The notes under the pieces are model-generated. The model did no database searches, was not told the DNA's origin, and worked only from the letters and a program-made list of their open reading frames with translations. From the NCBI GenBank assembly GCA_019690095.1, contig JADGGD010000006.1, positions 1 to 55,008 of the forward strand: a stretch of DNA of 55,008 nucleotides. The letters are read 5' to 3'. Made by a program: the position numbers and the translations under genes. This DNA comes from Chloroflexota bacterium (GTDB lineage: Bacteria; Chloroflexota; UBA6077; FW602-bin22; CADDYW01). Position 1 is the first letter of the stretch, and every line of letters starts with the position of its first letter. This document shows positions 42,665 to 49,042 of this stretch, one piece after another.

Positions 42665-43834
42665 ATGGCCGAAGGTCCGCGTCCGCTCCGCTCCGATGAG
42701 TGGGGGCAGCTGGAGGAGCTGGTGGACTCGGTTTTCCGCCCGGGCATGTTTCAGCAGTATCCGCAACTCTTTTGCCCGGAGAACCAGCAGAACCTGCGGG
42801 TCATCGTGGAGGACGGGCGGGTTGTCAGCCACGTGGGGATGGTTGAGCGGCCGGCGTCACTTCTGGGCTGCCGTATTGACGTCGCCTGCATCGGCTCCGT
42901 CGCGACCTATCCCGCCTACCGCGGGCGCGGCTTCGCGTCGCGCCTCTTCCAGGACTGCTGTGACAAGGCAGCAGCGGACGGCGTTGACATCATGCTTGTC
43001 TCTGGCAGCCGAGGGCTGTACACCCGCGTGGGCTGTCGCCGCGTGGGTCGAGACCTGTATTTCCTCCTGACTGCGGAGGAGGCCGCACGGGCGCATCCGC
43101 GGTTCGGGGACGAGGTGGCCCTGCGCCCGCTCGATGCCGGCTGGATCCCGTCTTTACAGGCGCTCTATGAGCAGGAGCCGGTGCGCTTCCTGCGCCCGCG
43201 TGAGGACTGGGAAAAGGCGTTTGCGTCGCAGGTCGTCATGGCTCGCCGCGCCGAGTTCTGGGGGATCTTCGCCGGGGCGACACTCCTGGCTTACCTGATC
43301 GTCCATCCTCCCGCGGAGATGCAGCGGACACCCTCCGACCGCTTCCTGGCACGGGTCGTGGAGTACGCGGGCGACCGTGCGGCGATCGCAAGGGCCCTCC
43401 TGGCGCTTCGGACCCACTACCAGGTGGAGGCGATAGGTATCCACGTACTTGGGACCGACGCGATCCTCCGGGCCCGACTGGAGATGCTAGGTCTTGCGGG
43501 GACACTGGTCCCCTCCTGGGGAACCCTGCGGGTCATTAACTTCCCCGGCCTCATGGAGCGCTGCCGCCCGCTTCTGGCTGGCCGTCTCGGTACAGCGGCC
43601 GTGCGTGCCCTGCACTTTGCGGCGGACAGCCCGCCAGGAAGCCCCACGGGTGGCTTCACAATCCAGTGCGGGCCGGCGAGTCTGCGCCTGGCTGATCTCG
43701 GTACACTGGCCCGCTACCTGTTTGGCGATCCGGAGGGAGAGGCAGTCCAGCCGGAGGGCTCCCCTGCCCTTGCCGCGGATCTCGCCCGGGCGCTTCCGCT
43801 CCCCGCTCTCTGGTACGGGATCAACTACGTCTGA
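42665..43834 (+). CDS. GNAT family N-acetyltransferase, Eis-like multidomain
   Basis: 389 residues. N-terminal GNAT domain (about 5-140) with acetyl-CoA loop VATYPAYRGRGFASRLFQDC and end strand SGSRGLYTRVGCRRVG; a second GNAT-like half and a C-terminal SCP2-like segment (about 300-385, FTIQCGPASLRLADLGTLARYLFG) follow, the layout of Eis-type acetyltransferases that modify amines including aminoglycosides. The physiological substrate is unknown. ATG 42665 has GGAGGGAGAG directly before it; the inverted repeat CCCAC/GTGGG upstream (42565-42581) lies between this gene and the divergent FtsK-like gene. It converges with the hypothetical gene at 43841, 6 bp apart. Confidence 0.78.
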   Translation: MAEGPRPLRSDEWGQLEELVDSVFRPGMFQQYPQLFCPENQQNLRVIVEDGRVVSHVGMVERPASLLGCRIDVACIGSVATYPAYRGRGFASRLFQDCCDKAAADGVDIMLVSGSRGLYTRVGCRRVGRDLYFLLTAEEAARAHPRFGDEVALRPLDAGWIPSLQALYEQEPVRFLRPREDWEKAFASQVVMARRAEFWGIFAGATLLAYLIVHPPAEMQRTPSDRFLARVVEYAGDRAAIARALLALRTHYQVEAIGIHVLGTDAILRARLEMLGLAGTLVPSWGTLRVINFPGLMERCRPLLAGRLGTAAVRALHFAADSPPGSPTGGFTIQCGPASLRLADLGTLARYLFGDPEGEAVQPEGSPALAADLARALPLPALWYGINYV

Positions 43835-43840
43835 TGCGGC

Positions 43841-44257
43841 TCAGCCGATCCGGCGGAGAACGCGGTGGGAGACGTTACTGATATAGCCGGCGTACTCGTT
43901 GAGCAGGGCGGTGATTCTCTGCTGGACCTCGGCGTCATGGGCATCATCGGTGTCCAGCATCGCGCAGTAGCGGGGCGCGCCATCGACCGCCGAGAACACT
44001 TCGACCGAGCGAACACCCGGCGTCGAGCGTAGTGAGGCGACACTCTCCTGGGCGACCTCCTCCGGGCTGGCGAACGCATCGAAGAAAAGCACTCGGCGCA
44101 CGGCATCCTCCTTGAACCATCGCTGAGGATCTTCCGGCAGATGCCAGACCTGATCGCTATCGATCGGCTGGCTTTCATGGTAGAGAGGCCTGGCCGTCGT
44201 TGCAAGGCTCGGTTCGAAGCTCGCCGGTATCCGGCCCCCGGTGGTGGATAAGCTCAT
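43841..44257 (-). CDS. Conserved-looking hypothetical protein overlapping DUF983 gene
   Basis: 138-residue soluble protein without recognised family. The middle (about 35-100) alternates strands and helices, DAVRRVLFFDAFASPEEVAQESVASL then VRSVEVFSAVDGAPRYCAMLDTDDAHD, compatible with a ferredoxin-like (EthD/Dabb type) alpha-beta fold; this is a structural guess. The only plausible start, ATG 44257, lies inside the upstream DUF983 gene, so the two overlap by 83 bp in different frames; no later in-frame ATG or GTG fits. Last of a three-gene minus-strand unit with GNAT-fold and DUF983 proteins. Confidence 0.55.
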   Translation of the reverse strand: MSLSTTGGRIPASFEPSLATTARPLYHESQPIDSDQVWHLPEDPQRWFKEDAVRRVLFFDAFASPEEVAQESVASLRSTPGVRSVEVFSAVDGAPRYCAMLDTDDAHDAEVQQRITALLNEYAGYISNVSHRVLRRIG

Positions 44258-44618
44258 CGGGGCTGACGGGGCGGATGCTCAGATCGAGAGCGATCCAGAG
44301 GGTCCGCGAGAACGGATAAAAGAGCAGGGGGAGGGCGATCGCTCCAAGAGCACCGCCGATCTCCAGGAGAAGCGATGGCGGGGATGGATAGGTTGCCAGG
44401 AAGGCGGCAAGGATGCCCAGGACGGGGATGGACTCGCTGATGATCAGATTGATCATCCAGGCGCCGAGGAAGTAGCCGTCTTCCCCGCGCTGGAACACCA
44501 GGCTGCAGGTTGGGCAACTCGGCTTGAGGCTGAACCAGGAGGAGAAGATCTTCCCTCCGCCGCAGTACGGGCACCGCAGACAGACTGCGCGAATGAAGAG
44601 ACGGAGCACGCGAGACAT
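44175..44618 (-). CDS. DUF983 family membrane protein with zinc-ribbon-like cysteines
   Basis: 147-residue protein with four N-terminal cysteines in two CPxC pairs (CLRCPYCGGG, then SCPTC), followed by two membrane helices (about 53-77 and 83-107) with the sequence YFLGAWMIN before the first. This is the DUF983 arrangement. Family members are often near cytochrome oxidase assembly genes, but no such genes are here. ATG 44618 overlaps the TGA of the GNAT-fold gene (ATGA) and is preferred to GTG 44621. The C-terminus overlaps the downstream hypothetical gene by 83 bp. Confidence 0.75.
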   Translation of the reverse strand: MSRVLRLFIRAVCLRCPYCGGGKIFSSWFSLKPSCPTCSLVFQRGEDGYFLGAWMINLIISESIPVLGILAAFLATYPSPPSLLLEIGGALGAIALPLLFYPFSRTLWIALDLSIRPVSPDELIHHRGPDTGELRTEPCNDGQASLP

Positions 44619-45853
44619 CACGGATCCAGCGAGCGCTCGAAGATCACATACCGGTCCGTTAATTTGAAGCGGTGTTCCTCGAGGGGGCGGACCATCGCGA
44701 GGTTGTCCTCGGCGATCCAGGAGCCCTCGGCCTCTTTCGCGCCGTAGGCGATTGCCGTGCGAATCGAGTCGAACAGGAGGAGAACTGAGACCGGGGTATG
44801 CCGGTACTCGGGCAGGACCCCCAGGAAGGCGATCCGGACCCGATCGGTTGGCCTGCCGAGCTTCATCCGCAGGAGGCTCCAGATCAGATGCGGGTGAAGG
44901 AGCTGACCGCCGGTGTGCCGGAGGATCTCGTTCAGATCGGGCACCGTGATCGCGGCGCCAACCACCCGGCGCATCCCGTTTTCCACTACCTCAGCCGCCC
45001 GAATCAGCTCGGGGTTGATGAGCGATCGGAACAGCTCCGCCATCGAGCGGAGCTCGGCGAAGCTCATGGGCGCGAAGAGGAGGCCGTTCGCCAGGGCCTC
45101 GGCCGCGTTGTAAATTGCCAGAAAGGACTGGACCTCCCGGTCAAGATCCTGGAAGTTAGCACCCCGCAGAATCACGCCCGTTGATCGCTGAATGCGCGCG
45201 GCGATTCGCTCCCAGCGTGCCCAGGCATCCCGGGGGATGTTCACCAGATCGAGGCGGTAGACCCGCAGGGTCTTGACGGGCTCCAGGCCGGCGGCCCGCA
45301 GGTGATCCGCATAATAGCGCGGATTGGAGGGCATCAGGAATGACGGATAGGTCTCTCCATCGGTCCAGATGCCGCACTCGTCATTGATCGTCGGATTGAA
45401 CGGACCGCGCAGCGTGGTCAGGCCCCGCGCCCGCAGCCAGTCGCCCGCGGCGCGGACGAGCGCGCTGGTCGCGGCCTGACCGGCCGGGCCCGGATCGATG
45501 CACTGGTAGAAGCCGAAGAAACCGACTGTGTCATGGTTGTGCTCATTGTGCGCGCGGTTCTGGATAGCCGCAATCCGCGCGACGGGTCGGTCGCCGTCGC
45601 GCGCCAGGAACATCTCGAGATCGCCGTGCTCGTAGAAGGGGTTCTCTGGTCCCAGGAGGAGGCGGTCAAGGTAGGCGGTCAGAGAGAATCGCCCTCGAAA
45701 CCGTCGTCCACGATCGAAGAGGTGCCGCTCGAACTCGCGCATGGGCCGCACCATGGGACGGTCGCACGGGACCTGCCAGGGCAGGGTGATGAACGCGTCG
45801 TAATCGCGGCGCGTCCGCACCGGCTCAACCGTGATCGTCGCGGTTGTACTCAC
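44618..45853 (-). CDS. GNAT-fold acetyltransferase-like protein
   Basis: 411-residue protein of two fused GNAT-like halves. Segments such as GDLEMFLARDGDRPVARIAAI, GFFGFYQCIDPGPAGQAATSALVRAAGDWLRARGLTTLRGPFNPTINDECG and VRIAFLGVLPEYRHTPVSVLLLFDSIRTAIAYGAKEAEGSWIAEDN match the family of large uncharacterised GNAT-type proteins in Chloroflexota and Proteobacteria (YghO-like). The acetyl-CoA loop is not the canonical R/QxxGxG/A, so catalysis is uncertain. ATG 45853 has no strong ribosome binding site visible. First of a coupled unit with the DUF983 and hypothetical genes. Confidence 0.68.
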   Translation of the reverse strand: MSTTATITVEPVRTRRDYDAFITLPWQVPCDRPMVRPMREFERHLFDRGRRFRGRFSLTAYLDRLLLGPENPFYEHGDLEMFLARDGDRPVARIAAIQNRAHNEHNHDTVGFFGFYQCIDPGPAGQAATSALVRAAGDWLRARGLTTLRGPFNPTINDECGIWTDGETYPSFLMPSNPRYYADHLRAAGLEPVKTLRVYRLDLVNIPRDAWARWERIAARIQRSTGVILRGANFQDLDREVQSFLAIYNAAEALANGLLFAPMSFAELRSMAELFRSLINPELIRAAEVVENGMRRVVGAAITVPDLNEILRHTGGQLLHPHLIWSLLRMKLGRPTDRVRIAFLGVLPEYRHTPVSVLLLFDSIRTAIAYGAKEAEGSWIAEDNLAMVRPLEEHRFKLTDRYVIFERSLDP

Positions 45854-45937
45854 TGTCCCCTGATCCCACGCACGTCGCTCGGGGCGGCCAGATGGCCGGA
45901 TATCCCGGTCGTCTGACAGCAGTCTCTTCTCGGGGGG

Positions 45938-46831
45938 CTAGGACGGCAGATACTGGGAGAGAAACGTGCGAGCGACGATCAGCCCTTCCTTTGCACGCTC
46001 CGGATCGTCGCGCCAGCCCCAGAGATCATCCTCGTGTTCAACCGAGAGGATACCATTATAGCCGACTTCGAGCAAGGCGCCGATATACTTGCCCCAGTGA
46101 ACCTCCCCGTAGCCCGGCAGGGTATAGCGCCACCAGCCGGGCTGGCCGACGGCTTTTCGGCCGAACTGCGGCCCGGCCAGGATCCCCAGCTGGTACAGCC
46201 CCTCGGGGATAATCTCCGTGTCCTTGGCGTGGGCGTAATGAATGCGGCTTCCGAACTCGCGGATCGCGCGCAGGTAGTCGATACCGAGGAAGACCAGGTG
46301 CGATGGATCAAAGCAGAGGCCGAGGCTTGGGATGGGGACCAGCTCGAAAAGACGCCGCCAGGCGGCCGGACTGATCGCGAGGTTGCGGCCGTAGTTGGGA
46401 TAGTGCTCGATCGCGAGCTTCAGGCCAAGCTGTTGAGCACGCTCGGCCACTGGCGTGTAGCCGAGACGCGCGTACTCAAAGTTTTCCTCCTCGGATGCTT
46501 CTGGTACCTTCGCGTGATTGAGCATAACGATCCGGATCCCCTCGCGCGCCACCGCCTCCAGCCGCTCGATCGCCCGGGCGATATTGGCCTCGCGCGTCGC
46601 CGGATCGGCAACGATCAGATTCGGCAGTCCTCCGGTTGCGGCCGGCTCCAGCCCTGCCTGGCGGACGATCTGAACCGCTCCCGGCTGCTCGGGCACATCC
46701 ACCGCCGCATAGCCGTGTGCGGCCCCCCAGCGGACGAGGTCGGCGAAGTCAACACGAGTCCGCAGAACGCCGGTTGCCAGGAATCCAAGCTTCATAGAAA
46801 CGGTGCGGCGCGGAAGCGCCGCCCAGCCCAA
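45938..46831 (-). CDS. Sugar phosphate isomerase/epimerase-like TIM-barrel protein (3)
   Basis: 297 residues from TTG 46831 (285 from ATG 46795). Metal-ligand motifs: LAIEHYPNYG (Glu), CFDPSHLVF (Asp), HYAHAKD (His), LSVEHEDD (Glu). Homologous proteins normally begin at the MKLGFLATGV corresponding to ATG 46795, yet that ATG has no ribosome binding site, whereas GGAGG (46844-46840) stands 8 bases before the in-frame TTG; the TTG lies in the loop of a hairpin. Thus TTG is supported by spacing and ATG by family length. It follows the Gfo/Idh gene at 47240 on the same strand and probably processes its product. Confidence 0.78.
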   Translation of the reverse strand: MGWAALPRRTVSMKLGFLATGVLRTRVDFADLVRWGAAHGYAAVDVPEQPGAVQIVRQAGLEPAATGGLPNLIVADPATREANIARAIERLEAVAREGIRIVMLNHAKVPEASEEENFEYARLGYTPVAERAQQLGLKLAIEHYPNYGRNLAISPAAWRRLFELVPIPSLGLCFDPSHLVFLGIDYLRAIREFGSRIHYAHAKDTEIIPEGLYQLGILAGPQFGRKAVGQPGWWRYTLPGYGEVHWGKYIGALLEVGYNGILSVEHEDDLWGWRDDPERAKEGLIVARTFLSQYLPS

Positions 46832-46839
46832 AGGGCTGG
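46805..46839 (-). promoter_or_regulatory. Two adjacent hairpins between ribosome binding site and ATG of isomerase 3
   Basis: On the minus strand GGAGG (46844-46840) is followed at once by CCAGCCC-TTT-GGGCTGG (46839-46823) and then, without spacer, GCGGCGC-TTCC-GCGCCGC (46822-46805): two perfect 7-bp stems. TTG 46831 falls in the first loop region and ATG 46795 lies just beyond the second stem. Could regulate translation start choice; function inferred. Confidence 0.5.
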
Positions 46840-46892
46840 CCTCCTTTCGTGCATTATCGCTGGTCTACTTCTTCGCTTGCAGGATAATCGAG

Positions 46893-47132
46893 CTATAAAG
46901 CAAACGCTCGTCGCCAAACTCGCGCCCGATTCTCGCCAGCACGCCGCGCTTTTGCAGATTCGGCGATGACCAGGCCGCGTGTCGGGACCGGATGCGTGCT
47001 CAGACCGGTCTGGGGTAGCGCGACGACGCGTTCTTCCTCCATGCGACCGTCCATGTGACCGTCGATGGTTCGGAGCCGACGCCCAACGCGCCCACGGGGT
47101 ATCGCGGCGTGGACCTCGGGGGTCAGGAACAT
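46893..47132 (-). CDS. Possible small protein between oxidoreductase and isomerase
   Basis: A 79-residue reading frame with an excellent start: ATG 47132 preceded by GGAGGAGAGGCG. It contains a tandem 12-bp repeat (47039-47062) coding DGHM-DGRM, and has a basic, Arg-rich end. The sequence resembles no family known to me; codon composition is ordinary for the region. It may be a small real gene in the operon, or a leftover of a longer gene. It fills most of the 408-bp space between genes at 47240 and 46831, which otherwise holds a 12-bp perfect palindrome CAGACCGGTCTG (47001-47012). Confidence 0.3.
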   Translation of the reverse strand: MFLTPEVHAAIPRGRVGRRLRTIDGHMDGRMEEERVVALPQTGLSTHPVPTRGLVIAESAKARRAGENRARVWRRAFAL

Positions 47133-47239
47133 CGCCTCTCCTCCCCGCCCTACAGGATTGCGCCCGGCCCGCCAACCGGGTCGAGACCGGAACAGCCTGC
47201 ACGGTGCCTCTCGATGATAATCTGCTCTGCGACGTGAGG

Positions 47240-48349
47240 TCAGGTGCGCCGGACCGTCAGCGTCTCGTCGGCGGCCTGATCCGGGATCGTGATTGAACGC
47301 CCCTGCTCGGCCGAGGCGTAGATGCCGTCCAGGATCTCCATAATCCGCACGCCATCCTCGGGGGTGACGACCGGAGCGGCCTTGCCCTGGAGGACGTCCA
47401 GGAAGTTTCGTACGGCACGCGCGTGGCCGCTCGGCCCGGGATGCTCGGGCAGGCGCACCTCGAGGTTAACCATACGCCCGTACTCATCGCGGAACAGCCG
47501 GAGCGGGCGGAAAGAGGCACCGGCCCGAGTGCCGAAGACTTCAGTGTACTCGCGATCCTGCTCGAGATTAAGCGACCAGCTGACCTCGACGAAGAGTGTC
47601 GCGCCGGTGGCGAAGCGAATCAGCGCGGTGGCCATATCCTCGACATCCACGGCGCGGTCCATCGTGACCTGACCGCGGACTTCCGGCGGGGACCAGGTAC
47701 GGTGCTCGATCAGGTCATACCGCTTGATCTTCGAGTGCGTGATGCCGAAGATCTCGACCGGACGGGGGCTTCCCATAATCCACAGCGTCCAGTCAATACA
47801 GTGGACGCCGATGTCGATCAAGGCCCCTCCCCCGGCGATCTCCTTGCTGGCAAACCATCCACCGGGCGCGCCGCGGCGGCGGAGGGTTGCCGTTTTGGCA
47901 TGGTAGATCTCCCCAAGCTCGCCTGCCTCGACGTAGCGGCGCAATTGGAGCACATCCGGGCGGAAGCGATTGTTGAAGCAGAAGTAGAGTACTTTCCCCG
48001 CGCGCTCGGCGACTGCCCGCATGCGGCGCACCTCAGCCGCCGTCGTCGCCGGGGGCTTCTCGCAGAAGACGTGCTTGCCCGCCTCCAGCGCCGCGATCGC
48101 CGTCGGCGCATGGTAGGCGTTTGGTGTGGTGATGCTGACAGCATCCACGTCGGGGTCGAGGAGAAGCTCCTCGAGAGAGCCGTAGGCACGGGGAATACCG
48201 TTTTTCTCTGCCAGGGCTCGGGCGCGCTCGGGGACAACATCCGCGATAGCTACCAGCCGCGCGTCCGGCTGCTGCAGATAGGCGGGAACGTGCGCATGCT
48301 CCGCGATTCCGCCCGCGCCGACAATACCAATGCCAATCGTCTCTCCCAT
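47240..48349 (-). CDS. Gfo/Idh/MocA family oxidoreductase (6)
   Basis: 369-residue oxidoreductase. Fingerprint GAGGIA at 11-16; catalytic lysine motif CEKPPATT (96-103); substrate motif GGGALIDIGVHCIDWTLWIMG with His and Asp. The C-terminal segment FVEVSWSLNLEQDREYTEVFGTRAG is typical. ATG 48349 follows GGGAAGAGG; the frame continues upstream to 48502 but that part is not family-like and holds the promoter. Promoter TAGACA-17-TACACT at 48488-48460. The divergent MarR gene begins at 48567, and an isomerase follows downstream. Confidence 0.85.
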   Translation of the reverse strand: MGETIGIGIVGAGGIAEHAHVPAYLQQPDARLVAIADVVPERARALAEKNGIPRAYGSLEELLLDPDVDAVSITTPNAYHAPTAIAALEAGKHVFCEKPPATTAAEVRRMRAVAERAGKVLYFCFNNRFRPDVLQLRRYVEAGELGEIYHAKTATLRRRGAPGGWFASKEIAGGGALIDIGVHCIDWTLWIMGSPRPVEIFGITHSKIKRYDLIEHRTWSPPEVRGQVTMDRAVDVEDMATALIRFATGATLFVEVSWSLNLEQDREYTEVFGTRAGASFRPLRLFRDEYGRMVNLEVRLPEHPGPSGHARAVRNFLDVLQGKAAPVVTPEDGVRIMEILDGIYASAEQGRSITIPDQAADETLTVRRT

Positions 48350-48459
48350 GTCCGGCCTCTTCCCCTCGGATCGTTTGACCGCCGCGAATCTACCCTGACC
48401 GTGCGACCCGGTACTACCTCGCGGCCGCACAGCGACAGCCGTGGTAGGTGGCGCACGGC

Positions 48460-48488
48460 AGTGTACCATTCGGCGCGCAGTGTGTCTA
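48460..48488 (-). promoter_or_regulatory. Promoter of Gfo/Idh gene 6
   Basis: On the minus strand TAGACA (48488-48483), 17 bp, TACACT (48465-48460). Predicted start near 48453, leaving a ~100-base leader. It abuts the divergent MarR promoter (-35 at 48496-48501), so proteins binding one could affect the other. Confidence 0.55.
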
Positions 48489-48495
48489 GCGCTCC

Positions 48496-48523
48496 TGCAC
48501 ATCTGGCCCCGCTGTGTTATACT
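48496..48523 (+). promoter_or_regulatory. Promoter of MarR-exporter operon
   Basis: TGCACA (48496-48501), 16 bp, TATACT (48518-48523); start near 48530, leader about 37 bases. An imperfect palindrome covers the region directly after the start. Confidence 0.55.
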
Positions 48524-48532
48524 ATTCGTGTC

Positions 48533-48560
48533 TCTTTAACTTTTCATGGTCACTTAAGGA
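48533..48560 (+). promoter_or_regulatory. Candidate MarR operator
   Basis: 28-bp imperfect palindrome: outer arms TCTTTAAC and CTTAAGGA around a symmetric central CATG, with 7 of the outer 9 position pairs complementary. It spans from just after the transcription start to the ribosome binding site, where a bound MarR dimer would block its own operon. It is AT-rich compared with the rest. Confidence 0.45.
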
Positions 48561-48566
48561 ATCTTC

Positions 48567-49031
48567 ATGGTACCCGTACAGGGGCAGCACCAGGCACAGG
48601 TCGAGCGGACGGCAGACCAGTTCCGGCGGATTACCCGCCTGTTGCGTGCGGGCTCTCAGGAAGACTGGACGTCGCTCAGCCTGACGCGGGCCCAGTTACG
48701 CATCCTTGCCCTGCTCCGCCAGGAAGGGCCGGCAACAGTCGGACAGCTGGCCGCCCACCTCGGTGTCACCCTGCCCAGCATCACGGCGACTGTGGACCGC
48801 CTGGTCCAGCAGGGTCTGGTAATTCGGGAGGATGATCCGGCGGATCGTCGGCGGGTGATCAACCGCCTCACCCCGGCCGGAGCCGCGCTGATCGAGCGGC
48901 TCCAGGAAGGACGGCGGGCCCGTCTGGTGGCAGCCCTGCAGCGCCTCTCGGAGGAGGAGCTGAACCGCCTGGCTGCCGCACTCGAGGTGTTCGAGCAGGC
49001 GATCCTCCAGCTGAACTCCACGACTGATTGA
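48567..49031 (+). CDS. MarR family transcriptional regulator
   Basis: 154-residue winged-helix regulator: dimer helices at both ends, core SLTRAQLRILALLRQEGPATVGQLAAHLGVTLPSITATVDRLVQQGLVIREDDPADRRRVINRLTPAG (about 37-104) with recognition helix SITATVDRL and wing DPADRRRV. MarR proteins usually repress genes for export or resistance and release DNA when a ligand binds. ATG 48567 follows AAGGAATCTTC. The next gene begins 11 bases after its stop; the two exporter half-transporters are the obvious regulated genes. Likely autoregulated through the palindrome at 48533-48560. Confidence 0.9.
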   Translation: MVPVQGQHQAQVERTADQFRRITRLLRAGSQEDWTSLSLTRAQLRILALLRQEGPATVGQLAAHLGVTLPSITATVDRLVQQGLVIREDDPADRRRVINRLTPAGAALIERLQEGRRARLVAALQRLSEEELNRLAAALEVFEQAILQLNSTTD

Positions 49032-49042
49032 GGAGGGCCACC

